In this document: piece by piece, positions 1-7,416 of the stretch | Layout: each line of letters begins with the position of its first letter | Position numbering within the stretch: the first letter of the stretch is position 1 | NCBI GenBank assembly: GCA_944327425.1 | Contig: CALVHJ010000005.1 | Span: forward strand, 1-25,485 | From: an uncultured Bacilli bacterium | GTDB taxonomy: Bacteria > Bacillota_I > Bacilli_A > RF39 > UBA660 | Direction: 5' to 3' | DNA: 25,485 bases | The notes under the pieces: model-generated | What the model saw: the letters and a program-made list of their open reading frames with translations, nothing else | Databases searched by the model: none | What the model was told of the DNA's origin: nothing | Program-made: the position numbers and the translations under genes

Positions 1-354
1 ATTCATTTTAATCTTATCGCTTAATGATTCACCACTAACATAAATTATAAATAACTCATCTACTATTACTTCTTGTAAATATTTAGTATCCGTAATATTT
101 TCTTTTTTAACTCTAGCTTTTAATCTATCAATAAAATCCATAACAGTATTAATACCAATATCAGCCATAATTAAAATACTTTCTAATTCATCAAAATATT
201 CATCACTAACTTTAGTATATTTATGACCTAAAACACTTAATTCATTAACAAACTCTTTTCTTGTTTTTTCAAGTCCTTTTTCATAACTTGCTACATCTTC
301 TTTGTTTTCTTCTTTTTTAATAAAAACTTTTTTAAATTTATCAAATAATCCCAT
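1..354 (-). CDS. ftsY: Signal recognition particle receptor FtsY, N-terminal part (cut by window edge)
   Basis: The minus-strand frame is open from ATG at 354 to the window edge, giving 118 residues. It starts MGLFDKFKK, followed by a Lys/Glu-rich stretch, then a helical region containing YEKGLEKTRKEF and ELESILIMADIGINTVMDFI. That is the N domain of SRP-type GTPases as seen in FtsY. FtsY docks the signal recognition particle-ribosome complex at the membrane for co-translational insertion. The G domain with the GTP-binding motifs lies beyond the edge, so it cannot be checked. The acidic N-terminal extension is very short, as in many low-GC Gram-positives. The upstream gene (stop TGA at 341-343) overlaps this start by 14 bases, which suggests translational coupling. 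A purine-rich GGGAG lies just upstream of the ATG. The alternative would be Ffh, but the N-terminal charged stretch favours FtsY. Confidence 0.85.
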   Translation of the reverse strand, partial: MGLFDKFKKVFIKKEENKEDVASYEKGLEKTRKEFVNELSVLGHKYTKVSDEYFDELESILIMADIGINTVMDFIDRLKARVKKENITDTKYLQEVIVDELFIIYVSGESLSDKIKMN

Positions 355-1075
355 ATATATGCTCCCTTCTTTTCACATAACTAATATATTTAATTAATAT
401 ATCCCAATTATACTCTATTCCTTTTTCTTCGTAAATTTCCATAACCACTGATAACATATCACTATTACCATTACTAGCTTTAATTAAACTTACTTTATCA
501 GGTAGTACCCCTACATCAGATAAAGTGTGCATATTCCATCTTTCCATTTTATTATTATCAACATTGCTAAATGATCCGTACATTTCTTTCATATAGTAAT
601 AATCTATCTTATTTTCTTTTTCTTTTAACATTTTATCTTTTACTTCATCTATATCATACACAGAATAAATGCTATCATCTAAATCGAGTAAGAGATATAC
701 CGCTTTTTTCATCTTATTATATACTATTTCAAAAACAAAATTCAATTTTGCTTCATCTTTTAGATATTCTCTTGTTAAAAACTCCTCACTCCAAAGAGAA
801 ATTAATTTTCTTTTTTCATCAAAACGCATTTCTTTATAATACCCATACAGATCTTTGGGGCCAAAGGCATTATTCATCATCCATTTAAGCCATACATCAC
901 ATAGTTCTAAAACTGCTGTTTTTCCCTTAGAAAAAAACACTTTTTTGGTTGCTTCTATATTATTAGCATTTATACCTATTCTAGGAATTAAACCATATAA
1001 ATTTATATTTTTTAAATTAGATTTATTGGTAAAATGAAAAAAAGAGTTTAAATCATCAATGTCTTTTAATAACAC
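341..1075 (-). CDS. Protein of unknown function, N-terminus resembling ADP-ribosyltransferase-like folds
   Basis: This 244-aa protein is not assigned with certainty. Residues 12-32 read FFHFTNKSNLKNINLYGLIP. This is the pattern 'H-x-T, then N-L-x-x-I, then G-L-x-P' found at the start of DarT-like, KptA-like and other ADP-ribosyltransferase-fold proteins. It is followed by KKVFFSKG. The rest is mixed alpha/beta with a Lys/Glu-rich stretch near residue 150. No signal peptide or membrane helix is visible. The predicted start is GTG; no strong ribosome binding site sits at the usual spacing. The gene lies 24 bases downstream of the toxN stop on the same strand, with no terminator between them, and its TGA stop overlaps the start of ftsY. 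It could therefore be a passenger of the toxin-antitoxin locus or a resident gene co-transcribed with ftsY. The enzymatic interpretation is inference only. Confidence 0.5.
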   Translation of the reverse strand: MLLKDIDDLNSFFHFTNKSNLKNINLYGLIPRIGINANNIEATKKVFFSKGKTAVLELCDVWLKWMMNNAFGPKDLYGYYKEMRFDEKRKLISLWSEEFLTREYLKDEAKLNFVFEIVYNKMKKAVYLLLDLDDSIYSVYDIDEVKDKMLKEKENKIDYYYMKEMYGSFSNVDNNKMERWNMHTLSDVGVLPDKVSLIKASNGNSDMLSVVMEIYEEKGIEYNWDILIKYISYVKRREHIYGII

Positions 1076-1099
1076 TTCTTTTATAGTATCCCTTCTTCC

Positions 1100-1609
1100 T
1101 TAATTGTGAATTTTGTTAAATTCAACACTTTTACTTTCTAGTAGTGGGTAATTGCAACATCTATTTCTAATATTTAATGATAATTTATTATTTTTATATT
1201 TCATATATAATTTATAAGAATGATCTTTAATTTGATGCTTGTTTGCATTCAACCATGCTAATTGTTCTTTTAGCATTTTTTGGTACTTTCGTTCTTGAAT
1301 GCTTAATACATTGGTATATAAATCAATTTCAATATAATTATCTTTAGTAACCGGGATCATATTATTAAAATTAATTGCCCCTAATTCTCCATTTTTTATT
1401 TTAAAAAAGTCAAAGGTGTTTTTCATTGATTTATGTTTAAGCTTTGGGCTTGATAGAGGAGCAAAATATTCCCATTTATCTATTTTAAATAAAACACCAA
1501 TAAATGGTCTTAATTTTTTTGTTCCTTTATTATAAATTACTTTTGGATCAAATTTTCTTAAATAATCACAATAATCGGTATCAACGCTTACAATTTTAAA
1601 ATTTTTCAA
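1100..1609 (-). CDS. toxN: Type III toxin-antitoxin endoribonuclease, ToxN/AbiQ family
   Basis: This 169-aa protein matches the ToxN/AbiQ fold and length. It has an N-terminal strand (KIVSVDTDYCDYLRKFDPKV), then RPFIGVLFKI, the family hallmark YFAPLSSPKLKHK (residues 48-60, with Ser53/Ser54 and Lys56 where the catalytic Ser/Lys region lies) and GAINFNNMIPV. A helical C-terminal half contains QERKYQKMLKEQLAWL. ToxN enzymes cut mRNA, and their own repeat RNA, at A-rich sites. They are held inactive in a triangular RNA-protein complex and act in plasmid stabilisation and phage abortive infection. The start is TTG at 1609, supported by the run AGGGGGG seven bases upstream. Directly upstream lie a terminator, three tandem 35-37 nt repeats and a promoter, the order known for toxIN loci. 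Family assignment is strong. Activity and target cannot be read from sequence. Confidence 0.9.
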   Translation of the reverse strand: MKNFKIVSVDTDYCDYLRKFDPKVIYNKGTKKLRPFIGVLFKIDKWEYFAPLSSPKLKHKSMKNTFDFFKIKNGELGAINFNNMIPVTKDNYIEIDLYTNVLSIQERKYQKMLKEQLAWLNANKHQIKDHSYKLYMKYKNNKLSLNIRNRCCNYPLLESKSVEFNKIHN

Positions 1610-1651
1610 ACTTATCCCCCCTACAACTAATATAATTATACTATAAAAATG

Positions 1652-1685
1652 CTAAAAAGAAAAGATTAGAGTTGAGTCTCTAACC
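1652..1685 (-). terminator. Intrinsic terminator between antitoxin repeats and toxN
   Basis: On the minus strand an 8-bp stem (arms 1678-1685 and 1664-1671, GGTTAGAG with CTCTAATC, one G-T pair) encloses a 6-base loop and is followed by TTTTCTTTTT. In type III loci such a leaky terminator sets the excess of antitoxin RNA over toxin mRNA. Confidence 0.85.
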
Positions 1686-1694
1686 TACTTTTTT

Positions 1695-1801
1695 AAGCTC
1701 CAATTTATGGCTGGATTCACCGCTTTTTTAAGTTCCGATTTATGGCTGGATTCACCGCTTTTTTAAGTTCCAATTTATACGGCTGGATTCACCGCTTTTT
1801 T
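1695..1801 (-). repeat. Three tandem 35-37 bp repeats (antitoxin units)
   Basis: The units lie at 1695-1729 (35 bp), 1730-1764 (35 bp) and 1765-1801 (37 bp). They differ by single substitutions at two positions, plus a two-base insertion in the unit nearest the promoter (GCCGTATAAATT against GCCATAAATT). A truncated fourth unit occupies 1688-1694. The units are head-to-tail with no spacers, so this is not a CRISPR array. Confidence 0.95.
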
Positions 1802-1806
1802 ATATT

Positions 1807-1826
1807 ATATGTAAATACTTACATAT
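1807..1826. other. 8-bp perfect inverted repeat at the antitoxin transcription start
   Basis: ATATGTAA (1807-1814) and TTACATAT (1819-1826) are separated by 4 bases. The element sits between the predicted start site (about 1828) and the first repeat. It could form a 5' stem on the antitoxin precursor or serve as a protein-binding operator. No T-tract follows, so it is not a terminator. Confidence 0.6.
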
Positions 1827-1834
1827 GTGAGTAA

Positions 1835-1863
1835 ATTATAACATAAAATTTCTTATTAATCAA
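1835..1863 (-). promoter_or_regulatory. Promoter of the toxI-toxN locus
   Basis: On the minus strand a TTGATT -35 box (1858-1863) and a perfect TATAAT -10 box (1835-1840) are separated by exactly 17 bp. The -35 box overlaps the stop codon of the preceding GNAT gene, so the locus has its own strong promoter packed against its neighbour. Confidence 0.8.
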
Positions 1864-2125
1864 CTTTAAGACGTTGATATTCTGGATGTTGTTCGAGCCA
1901 TGAAGTTGCATAAGGGCAAGTACAGACTACTTTTAAGTTATGTTCTTGTAAATATTTAAATACTTCAGTCATGAGTTTGCCCGCTATACCCTGTCCTCTT
2001 AATGATGGATCTACAAAAGTGTGATTAATATTTACTGTATTATCATTAATATAAGGATAGTCTACTTCTCCCATTACTACATTATTTATAATATAAGTTG
2101 TTTTGTTTTCTTCTACTTTGATCAT
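1856..2125 (-). CDS. Small GNAT-fold N-acetyltransferase (YidJ/Acetyltransf_CG type)
   Basis: This 89-aa protein covers the minimal GNAT fold of the short YidJ-like family. It has GEVDYPY near residue 19, HTFVDPSLRGQGIAGKL (residues 35-51) with the acetyl-CoA pyrophosphate-binding R-G-Q-G-I-A loop, and a C-terminal CTCPYATSWLEQHPEY that contains the conserved Cys, Trp and HPEY of the family. The acceptor substrate of these small enzymes is generally unknown. It is cytosolic, with no signal or membrane segment. It starts at ATG 2125 with a weak AGAGG site upstream, and is divergent from ftsK across a 107-bp promoter region. The toxI promoter overlaps its 3' end. Confidence 0.85.
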   Translation of the reverse strand: MIKVEENKTTYIINNVVMGEVDYPYINDNTVNINHTFVDPSLRGQGIAGKLMTEVFKYLQEHNLKVVCTCPYATSWLEQHPEYQRLKVD

Positions 2126-2186
2126 TTTTTACCTCTACATATCTTTAGTATTCTATCATAAAATATGTCTATTTACAATAAACTAT

Positions 2187-2215
2187 TTGCATTAAACTCT
2201 TCTTTACGTTATAAT
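2187..2215 (+). promoter_or_regulatory. Promoter of ftsK/spoIIIE
   Basis: TTGCAT (2187-2192), a 17-bp spacer and TATAAT (2210-2215) predict a start near 2222. This leaves a very short leader of about 11 bases before the ATG at 2233, with GGTGA as ribosome binding site at its edge. Confidence 0.75.
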
Positions 2216-2232
2216 TATTATGGTGAAGTAAG

Positions 2233-4461
2233 ATGGCAAAGAAGAAAAAAACAAAAAAAGATGATACAGAAAAAGTAGGATTAAGTGCTGAACTTACAGG
2301 TTTAATATTAATATTAATTGGAATTATTGGTTTTGGGTTTGGTCCGGTTGGTTCTATTATTAAAAAATTTGCAATGTTTTTAGTAGGAGGATGGGCTTGG
2401 ATTTTTCTTTTAATCTTTATTTTGGGTTTAGGAATATATATGATTGTTAAAAGAAGTTTACCTAAATTTTTAAGTCAAAGGTTAATTGGGATATATATTA
2501 TTATAATTGTTTTGTTAGTAGCTAGTCATTTTGGTTTTATTGAGAATTGTAATGGAGCTGGGGATATCTTTCAAACTACTATTGATCAGTATATGGAACG
2601 TATTTCAACTATAGGATCTAATACGGCTTTATTTACAAGTGGAGATACTTCTATTGAAATTGGCGGAGGTGTTATAGGAGCTATATGTGCGATAGGTTTT
2701 AGTAGTTTGTTTGGACTTACAGGTACAAAAATTGTCGCAGTTATCTTAACGATATTTAGTATTATTTTGATATTTAATATTACTTTTGCAGATGTTGTTA
2801 GTAAAATAAAGGCTTTCTTTGTTAAACTTAAAAATTGTACACCAAAAGAAAAGTCTGTTAAAGAGGAAGAATATCAATATGAAGAAGATCAGGAATTTGA
2901 AAGTAAGAAAAACGATAAAATTGTTATTACTAGTATGGAAGAATTAAAAACAATGAAAGAACCTCAAAAAGAGAATTTGGAAACTAATAAAGATAGTGTT
3001 TATGAAGCTAATAGTAATTATGTGCTTCCCCCTTTATCTTTATTAGATAATGTTAATCCGCCGAAAAAGAATTCGGCTTCTAATAATTATATTCGCAGTA
3101 ATCAAGAAAATTTAGAAAGAGTTTTAAAAGACTTTCAAATTAATGGGCAAGTTGTGGAAATTCATATAGGTCCAGCGGTTACGCAATATGAAGTAAGAGT
3201 ACCTAGTGGGACAAAAGTATCAAGAATTGTTGGTATTAATAAAGAAATAGCTTTAGCATTAGCGGCTAAAGATGTTAGAATCCAAGCTCCTATTCCAGGA
3301 AAAAGCACTATAGGTATAGAAATTCCTAATCCGAGTATAAGTGCTGTTAAGTTTAAGGAAGTACTTGCTCATGAATCAAAAGCGATGAGTGAGGCAAAAA
3401 TTGTTGTTGCTTTAGGTAAAGATATTATGGGTAGACCACAACTAGCTGATTTAGCAAAAATGCCTCATCTTTTAATAGCGGGATCTACTGGTTCAGGTAA
3501 ATCGGTTTGTACTAATACGATGATTTGTTCAATTCTCATGCGTTATAAACCTGATGAAGTAAAACTTATGTTAGTCGATCCGAAAAAAGTAGAACTATCT
3601 AATTATAATGGTGTTCCTCACCTTTTATGTCCAGTGGTAAGTGATCCGAAAAAAGCTAGTATAGCTTTGCAAAAGTTAGTAGCAGAAATGGATAAACGTT
3701 ATGATTTGTTTAGTGAGAAAAATGTTAAGAATATTGCGGGTTATAATGACTGGGTCGTAAAAGAAAATAAAAATAATGGAACAAATATTCCTAAAATGAC
3801 TTATATAGTGGCTATTATTGATGAACTTGCTGATTTGATGTTAGTAGCAAGTAAAGAAGTGGAAGATTCTATTATGAGAATTACCCAAATGGCAAGAGCA
3901 GCGGGAATACATTTAATTGTGGCTACGCAAAGACCATCAACAGATGTTATTACAGGAGTTGTTAAAGCTAATATTCCTTCGCGTATAGCTTTTGCTGTTG
4001 CCTCTAATATTGATTCAAGAACTATACTTGATATGAGTGGAGCGGAAAAGCTTTTAGGTAAAGGTGATATGTTATATCTTCCGATGGGAGAAAATGTTCC
4101 AATACGAATTCAAGGTTGCTTTATTAGTGATGATGAAATAAAAAGAATTATCGATTATGTATGTAAGCAGCAAGTAGCTCATTATAACGAAGAAATGCAA
4201 AATTTAGATGCTACTGGAAGTGGTATTCATGGTTCACCTGGTGAAGTGGAAGAATACGATGATCCTTTATATAATGAGATTGTAGAATTTGCAATTCAAA
4301 CTGGTAAAGTTAGTACTAGCCTTTTACAAAGAAGATTTAGACTTGGTTATAATAGAGCGGCTAGAGTAGTAGATTTGCTTGAAGAAAGAGGTATTGTAGG
4401 ACCAGCGAATGGTTCTAAGCCACGAGAAGTTTTGGTTAAATTAGAAGATAAGCCTGAATAA
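2233..4461 (+). CDS. ftsK: DNA translocase FtsK/SpoIIIE
   Basis: This 742-aa protein has the full three-part layout of the family. A Lys-rich start is followed by four membrane helices up to about residue 185. A charged linker spans about 200-285. The motor then has Walker A GSTGSGKS (417-424), Walker B around YIVAIIDELADLM (about 523-535), and the conserved TQMARAAGIHLIVATQRPS and GSGKS/R-finger surroundings. The C-terminal winged-helix gamma domain (about 672-735, PLYNEIVEFAIQTGKVST, RRFRLGYNRAARVVDLLEERG) reads the orienting DNA motifs. It pumps chromosomal DNA through the division septum and assists dimer resolution. Sporulation use (SpoIIIE) cannot be distinguished from vegetative use (FtsK/SftA) here. 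It has its own promoter and is followed 55 bases later by a membrane-anchored thioredoxin-fold gene on the same strand. Confidence 0.97.
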   Translation: MAKKKKTKKDDTEKVGLSAELTGLILILIGIIGFGFGPVGSIIKKFAMFLVGGWAWIFLLIFILGLGIYMIVKRSLPKFLSQRLIGIYIIIIVLLVASHFGFIENCNGAGDIFQTTIDQYMERISTIGSNTALFTSGDTSIEIGGGVIGAICAIGFSSLFGLTGTKIVAVILTIFSIILIFNITFADVVSKIKAFFVKLKNCTPKEKSVKEEEYQYEEDQEFESKKNDKIVITSMEELKTMKEPQKENLETNKDSVYEANSNYVLPPLSLLDNVNPPKKNSASNNYIRSNQENLERVLKDFQINGQVVEIHIGPAVTQYEVRVPSGTKVSRIVGINKEIALALAAKDVRIQAPIPGKSTIGIEIPNPSISAVKFKEVLAHESKAMSEAKIVVALGKDIMGRPQLADLAKMPHLLIAGSTGSGKSVCTNTMICSILMRYKPDEVKLMLVDPKKVELSNYNGVPHLLCPVVSDPKKASIALQKLVAEMDKRYDLFSEKNVKNIAGYNDWVVKENKNNGTNIPKMTYIVAIIDELADLMLVASKEVEDSIMRITQMARAAGIHLIVATQRPSTDVITGVVKANIPSRIAFAVASNIDSRTILDMSGAEKLLGKGDMLYLPMGENVPIRIQGCFISDDEIKRIIDYVCKQQVAHYNEEMQNLDATGSGIHGSPGEVEEYDDPLYNEIVEFAIQTGKVSTSLLQRRFRLGYNRAARVVDLLEERGIVGPANGSKPREVLVKLEDKPE

Positions 4462-4516
4462 AAAAGTAATTTACAAATAAGATTATTATGTGATAAAATA
4501 TTATTGGAGGGATGTT

Positions 4517-5053
4517 ATGGCAAGTAACAGTAAAATAAAGTATCAAAATCAAACTGTTAAAAAATATTTTATAGGACTTTGTATTATTTTAGCCATAATT
4601 TTTCTGGCATTATATTTTCATAAATGGGCTACAGTTAAAGAACAAGAAAAATATTTAAATAGTTATTTAATTAGTACTAATACGATTAGTTTAGAAATGA
4701 CAGATATTGATGAGATTAGTTCAGTTTTATCAGAGACGCCTAGTTATTATTTTCTATATATTAGTTATACTAATGATGAAGATGTTTATAATTTAGAAGA
4801 AGAATTAAAACCTTTAATTGATGAATATCATTTACAAAATAATTTCTATTTTCTAAATGTTACTAATTTTAAAGATACTAATAAAGATTATAAGGCTGAT
4901 ATTGCTAAAGCTTTAAATATAGAAGAGTCTATTATTTCTGATGTTCCTATTATTCTTTATTTTAAAGATGGGGAACTGGGAAGTAGTAAAGGAATATTTA
5001 CAGCTTTAGAATTTAAAGATTTGTTAGAAATACAAGATATTAAATCACAATAA
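4517..5053 (+). CDS. Membrane-anchored thioredoxin-fold protein without CxxC
   Basis: The start chosen is ATG 4517, because GGAGGG (4506-4511) lies five bases upstream. An earlier in-frame ATG at 4490 has no such site. The 178-aa product has a short basic N-terminus, one hydrophobic helix (about residues 18-38, GLCIILAIIFLALYF) and an extracytoplasmic domain. That domain has the beta-alpha-beta pattern of thioredoxins: YYFLYISYTNDEDVYNLEEELKPL, then FYFLNVTNFKDTN, then DVPIILYFKDGEL with the cis-Pro-like VP. The position of the redox CxxC is SYTNDED, and the only Cys is in the membrane helix, so thiol-disulfide chemistry is unlikely. The role is unknown. It may be a structural or substrate-binding member of the fold. 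It is followed by a terminator. Confidence 0.65.
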   Translation: MASNSKIKYQNQTVKKYFIGLCIILAIIFLALYFHKWATVKEQEKYLNSYLISTNTISLEMTDIDEISSVLSETPSYYFLYISYTNDEDVYNLEEELKPLIDEYHLQNNFYFLNVTNFKDTNKDYKADIAKALNIEESIISDVPIILYFKDGELGSSKGIFTALEFKDLLEIQDIKSQ

Positions 5054-5054
5054 A

Positions 5055-5081
5055 ATTACTCACTTAGGAGTAATTTTTTTT
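5055..5081 (+). terminator. Terminator after the ftsK operon
   Basis: A 7-bp stem (ATTACTC 5055-5061, GAGTAAT 5068-5074) with a 6-base loop is followed by a run of eight T on the plus strand. The convergent nth gene ends inside it (stop at 5064-5066), so it may also help end that transcript, although the opposite strand has only four T. Confidence 0.8.
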
Positions 5082-5690
5082 AAAATATTTACACTTTTCT
5101 TTAAATAGACAACTACTACATTTAGGACTTCTAGCTGTACAATTATACCGACCGAATAACACTAATTGGTGATGAAGTCTACTCCATTTGTTTTGAGGAA
5201 ACTTCTTCATTAGTTTTTGTTCAATTATGGATACATCATCAACTTCTTTGGCTAGACCGAGTCTAATTGATACTCTAGCTACATGAGTATCAACAGCAAT
5301 AGCAGGTACATCATAAATATTAGAAAGGACTACATTACATGTTTTTCTGCCTACTCCCGGTAAACTTTCTAAATAACTTCTATTATTGGGGACGATACCA
5401 TTATAATCTTGGATTAATTTAGTGGCAATAGTTTTGATATAACTAGCTTTTTTCGTATAAGAACCACAGGGTCTAATAATATTTTCAATATCATGAATAT
5501 CAGCTTCTTTTAAACCTTTTAAATCATACTTTTTAAATAACTCCTTAGTTACCATATTTACCCTTTTGTCTGTACATTGGGCACTAAGGACAGTAGCAAT
5601 TAAAAGTTCATAATCTTGGGTATAGTTTAACTCACAAGTTGCCTCAGGATAATATTTATCTAATATGTCAATTATATCTTCACTCTTCAT
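5064..5690 (-). CDS. nth: Endonuclease III (DNA glycosylase/AP lyase)
   Basis: This 208-aa protein has the usual Nth length. The helix-hairpin-helix is LPGVGRKTCNVVL (residues 110-122), with the catalytic Lys at 116. The catalytic Asp is in VDTHV (Asp134). The 4Fe-4S cluster ligands are Cys184, Cys191, Cys194 and Cys200 in the exact C-x6-C-x2-C-x5-C spacing. It removes oxidised pyrimidines and nicks the abasic site in base-excision repair. Its start overlaps the end of dnaD by 11 bases. The dnaD-nth pair is a known conserved neighbourhood in low-GC Gram-positives. Confidence 0.97.
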   Translation of the reverse strand: MKSEDIIDILDKYYPEATCELNYTQDYELLIATVLSAQCTDKRVNMVTKELFKKYDLKGLKEADIHDIENIIRPCGSYTKKASYIKTIATKLIQDYNGIVPNNRSYLESLPGVGRKTCNVVLSNIYDVPAIAVDTHVARVSIRLGLAKEVDDVSIIEQKLMKKFPQNKWSRLHHQLVLFGRYNCTARSPKCSSCLFKEKCKYFKKNYS

Positions 5691-6315
5691 CGTCTAACCA
5701 GTTATAATCAAATAACTCACTATCCTCCTTTTTTATGTTATCTTTCTTCTGTAAATGATTGTTTACATCATTCATTGTTTTAAAGCCTTTTTTATTCCAT
5801 TCATATAAGATCTTATCAATATACCTTAAATTCTTAACACCATTATACACCGCTTCTTTTAGAGCTCCAATAATTAGTTCTTCACTATAATTATTATTTA
5901 ACCAAGCATTTATTATTTCATATTCCATACTCGTAATAGGACGAGCAAATTCATTTTCAAATTCATTATAAATATCTGTTTTAATTTCTTTTTTGGTATT
6001 TTCATTTTCATCGAGAATAATCATTTCATAAAAATTATCTAAACTTACTTTTTCGATTAAGCGTCCTTCAATATCTTTTTCGGTTTTAATATCAATTATT
6101 TTTTTAGATAAGAGATTAGTAAAAACTTCATAAGCTTTATCAGTAGAAATACCAATATTTTGACTTAATTCATCAATATTTAAATAGTTATTATAATCAT
6201 TATCAAAATAAGTTAACATTAAAAATTCTTCTAAGGATAATTTTAAAGATAAGGCTTTTTTAATAAATAAATTGTTAGTAATATATTTTTGACATTTAAA
6301 ATAATTAATGTTCAT
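5680..6315 (-). CDS. dnaD: DnaD-family replication initiation protein
   Basis: The N-terminal part (about residues 1-100 of 211) looks like the winged-helix DDBH1 domain (LSLEEFLMLTYFDNDYN, LSQNIGISTDKAYEVFTNLLSKKII). The C-terminal part is the DDBH2/DnaB_2 helical domain (YNEFENEFARPITSMEYEIINAWL to YIDKILYEWNKKGFKTM), including the conserved YIxxILxxW pattern. DnaD works with DnaB and DnaI to load the replicative helicase at oriC and at stalled forks. I prefer ATG at 6315, since GGTGAT (6317-6322) can pair with the 16S tail there. An in-frame GTG at 6324 would add three residues and overlap cca. It sits between cca and nth in the operon. Confidence 0.9.
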   Translation of the reverse strand: MNINYFKCQKYITNNLFIKKALSLKLSLEEFLMLTYFDNDYNNYLNIDELSQNIGISTDKAYEVFTNLLSKKIIDIKTEKDIEGRLIEKVSLDNFYEMIILDENENTKKEIKTDIYNEFENEFARPITSMEYEIINAWLNNNYSEELIIGALKEAVYNGVKNLRYIDKILYEWNKKGFKTMNDVNNHLQKKDNIKKEDSELFDYNWLDDEE

Positions 6316-6317
6316 AA

Positions 6318-7406
6318 TCACCACTCACTTTTATGTTCTTTTATATATTTTTCTATATCACTTGTTTTATTTCTTATTTTACCATTAATTATTAAATTTT
6401 CAATATCTTTTAAGATAATACTTACTTTTTTAGAATAGTCTATTTCTAAAATTTTTACTATATCACTGGCTTTAATATTTATATCTTTTTTAGTATGGAT
6501 AGGTAGTGATTTATATAATTTGTTTATTTCTTTTTTATCAATGTTTAATATTTCACCGGCGACTAATGATATATATAAGCCATAATTATAAATTATAGAT
6601 TTATCTATTAGGCCATTATTAATTATACGGCGGATAGCTATAATATTACTTTTTTCAACTTTGGTAAAAGGTAAGTCATAATTTATTTTTATTTGAGCAT
6701 ACATTCCTTCAAGGTTTTTTACAGGTATTATGTCTTGCCAATTAGTTAACTCTAATAAATTTAAGATACCTAAATCATTTAATAGGTTTAAGCCTCTTTT
6801 TACGTTTTTAGATAGAAGAATTTTATCTAATTCTTCTTTTATTCTAGTGTTAGATAAAGTTAAAACTAAATCTTTGTTAGCTGCTATTTCTTTATAAAGA
6901 TTAGTATCTAAATTAAAATTTATGAGGGTAGCAATCCTTATTCCTCTTAGTATTCTTAAGGGATCTTCTTTTATTTTTTCTTCCGGATTGCCAATCATTT
7001 TTACCTTTAAATCACTTAAATCATCAATTCCACCAACTAAATCAATAATCTCACCTTTGCTATTCATACAAATTGCATTAATTGTAAAATCTCTTCTTTG
7101 TAAATCTATGACTAAGTTGTTTATGTAATTAAATTCGACAGGTTTTCTTCCTTTATATTTTATCTCTTCTCGGTAAGTCGTAATTTCTATGTGATACTCT
7201 TTTATTTTAAATTCAATTCCTCCTAAGTTTTTAGAAGAAGCATTTGGGAATATCGTTAGTAATTCTTTGGGAGTGGCATTCGTACAAATATCAATATCAT
7301 AAGAAAAAATACCAGATAGTAAATCCCTTACATAGCCTCCTACCACGTAGGCTTCATACCCTGTGTTTTCCATTTTCGTTAATACGTTTTTTATTATTTT
7401 ATTCAA
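6318..7406 (-). CDS. cca: CCA-adding tRNA nucleotidyltransferase
   Basis: This 362-aa class II polymerase-beta-type enzyme has GGYVRD (residues 23-28), the metal-binding DID (37-39), RRDFTINA (104-111) and the EDPLRILRGIR motif (147-157) that reads the tRNA acceptor end and the incoming nucleotide. The C-terminal helical body is shorter than in Bacillus CCA enzymes. It adds or repairs the 3' CCA of tRNA. It could instead be an A-adding or CC-adding split enzyme or a poly(A) polymerase. A single copy with all the motifs fits CCA addition best. The start is TTG at 7406 with GGTGAT five bases upstream. TGA (6318-6320) is the stop. Confidence 0.93.
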   Translation of the reverse strand: MNKIIKNVLTKMENTGYEAYVVGGYVRDLLSGIFSYDIDICTNATPKELLTIFPNASSKNLGGIEFKIKEYHIEITTYREEIKYKGRKPVEFNYINNLVIDLQRRDFTINAICMNSKGEIIDLVGGIDDLSDLKVKMIGNPEEKIKEDPLRILRGIRIATLINFNLDTNLYKEIAANKDLVLTLSNTRIKEELDKILLSKNVKRGLNLLNDLGILNLLELTNWQDIIPVKNLEGMYAQIKINYDLPFTKVEKSNIIAIRRIINNGLIDKSIIYNYGLYISLVAGEILNIDKKEINKLYKSLPIHTKKDINIKASDIVKILEIDYSKKVSIILKDIENLIINGKIRNKTSDIEKYIKEHKSEW

Positions 7407-7416
7407 AGTTCATCAC

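Larger units (their letters stand above)
1652..1828 (-). ncRNA. toxI: Type III antitoxin RNA (ToxI-like)
   Basis: The predicted transcript starts near 1828, six to seven bases after a TATAAT box. It runs through three tandem repeats and ends at the terminator before toxN. Each repeat opens with six A residues followed by GCGGTGAATCCAGCC. A-rich junctions are the places where ToxN enzymes of known systems cut the precursor into single repeat units that then fold and inhibit the toxin. A fourth copy begins (AAAAAAG) but diverges at once, leaving roughly three units, close to the 2.8-2.9 units known for lactococcal and Bacillus members of the family. The processing pattern is inferred from the family, not shown by the sequence. 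Confidence 0.85.

Noticed and set aside
1688..1801. Short direct repeats as a CRISPR array
   Set aside because: The repeats are contiguous without unique spacers, and they sit between a promoter and a terminator upstream of a ToxN-like gene, the known type III antitoxin arrangement.
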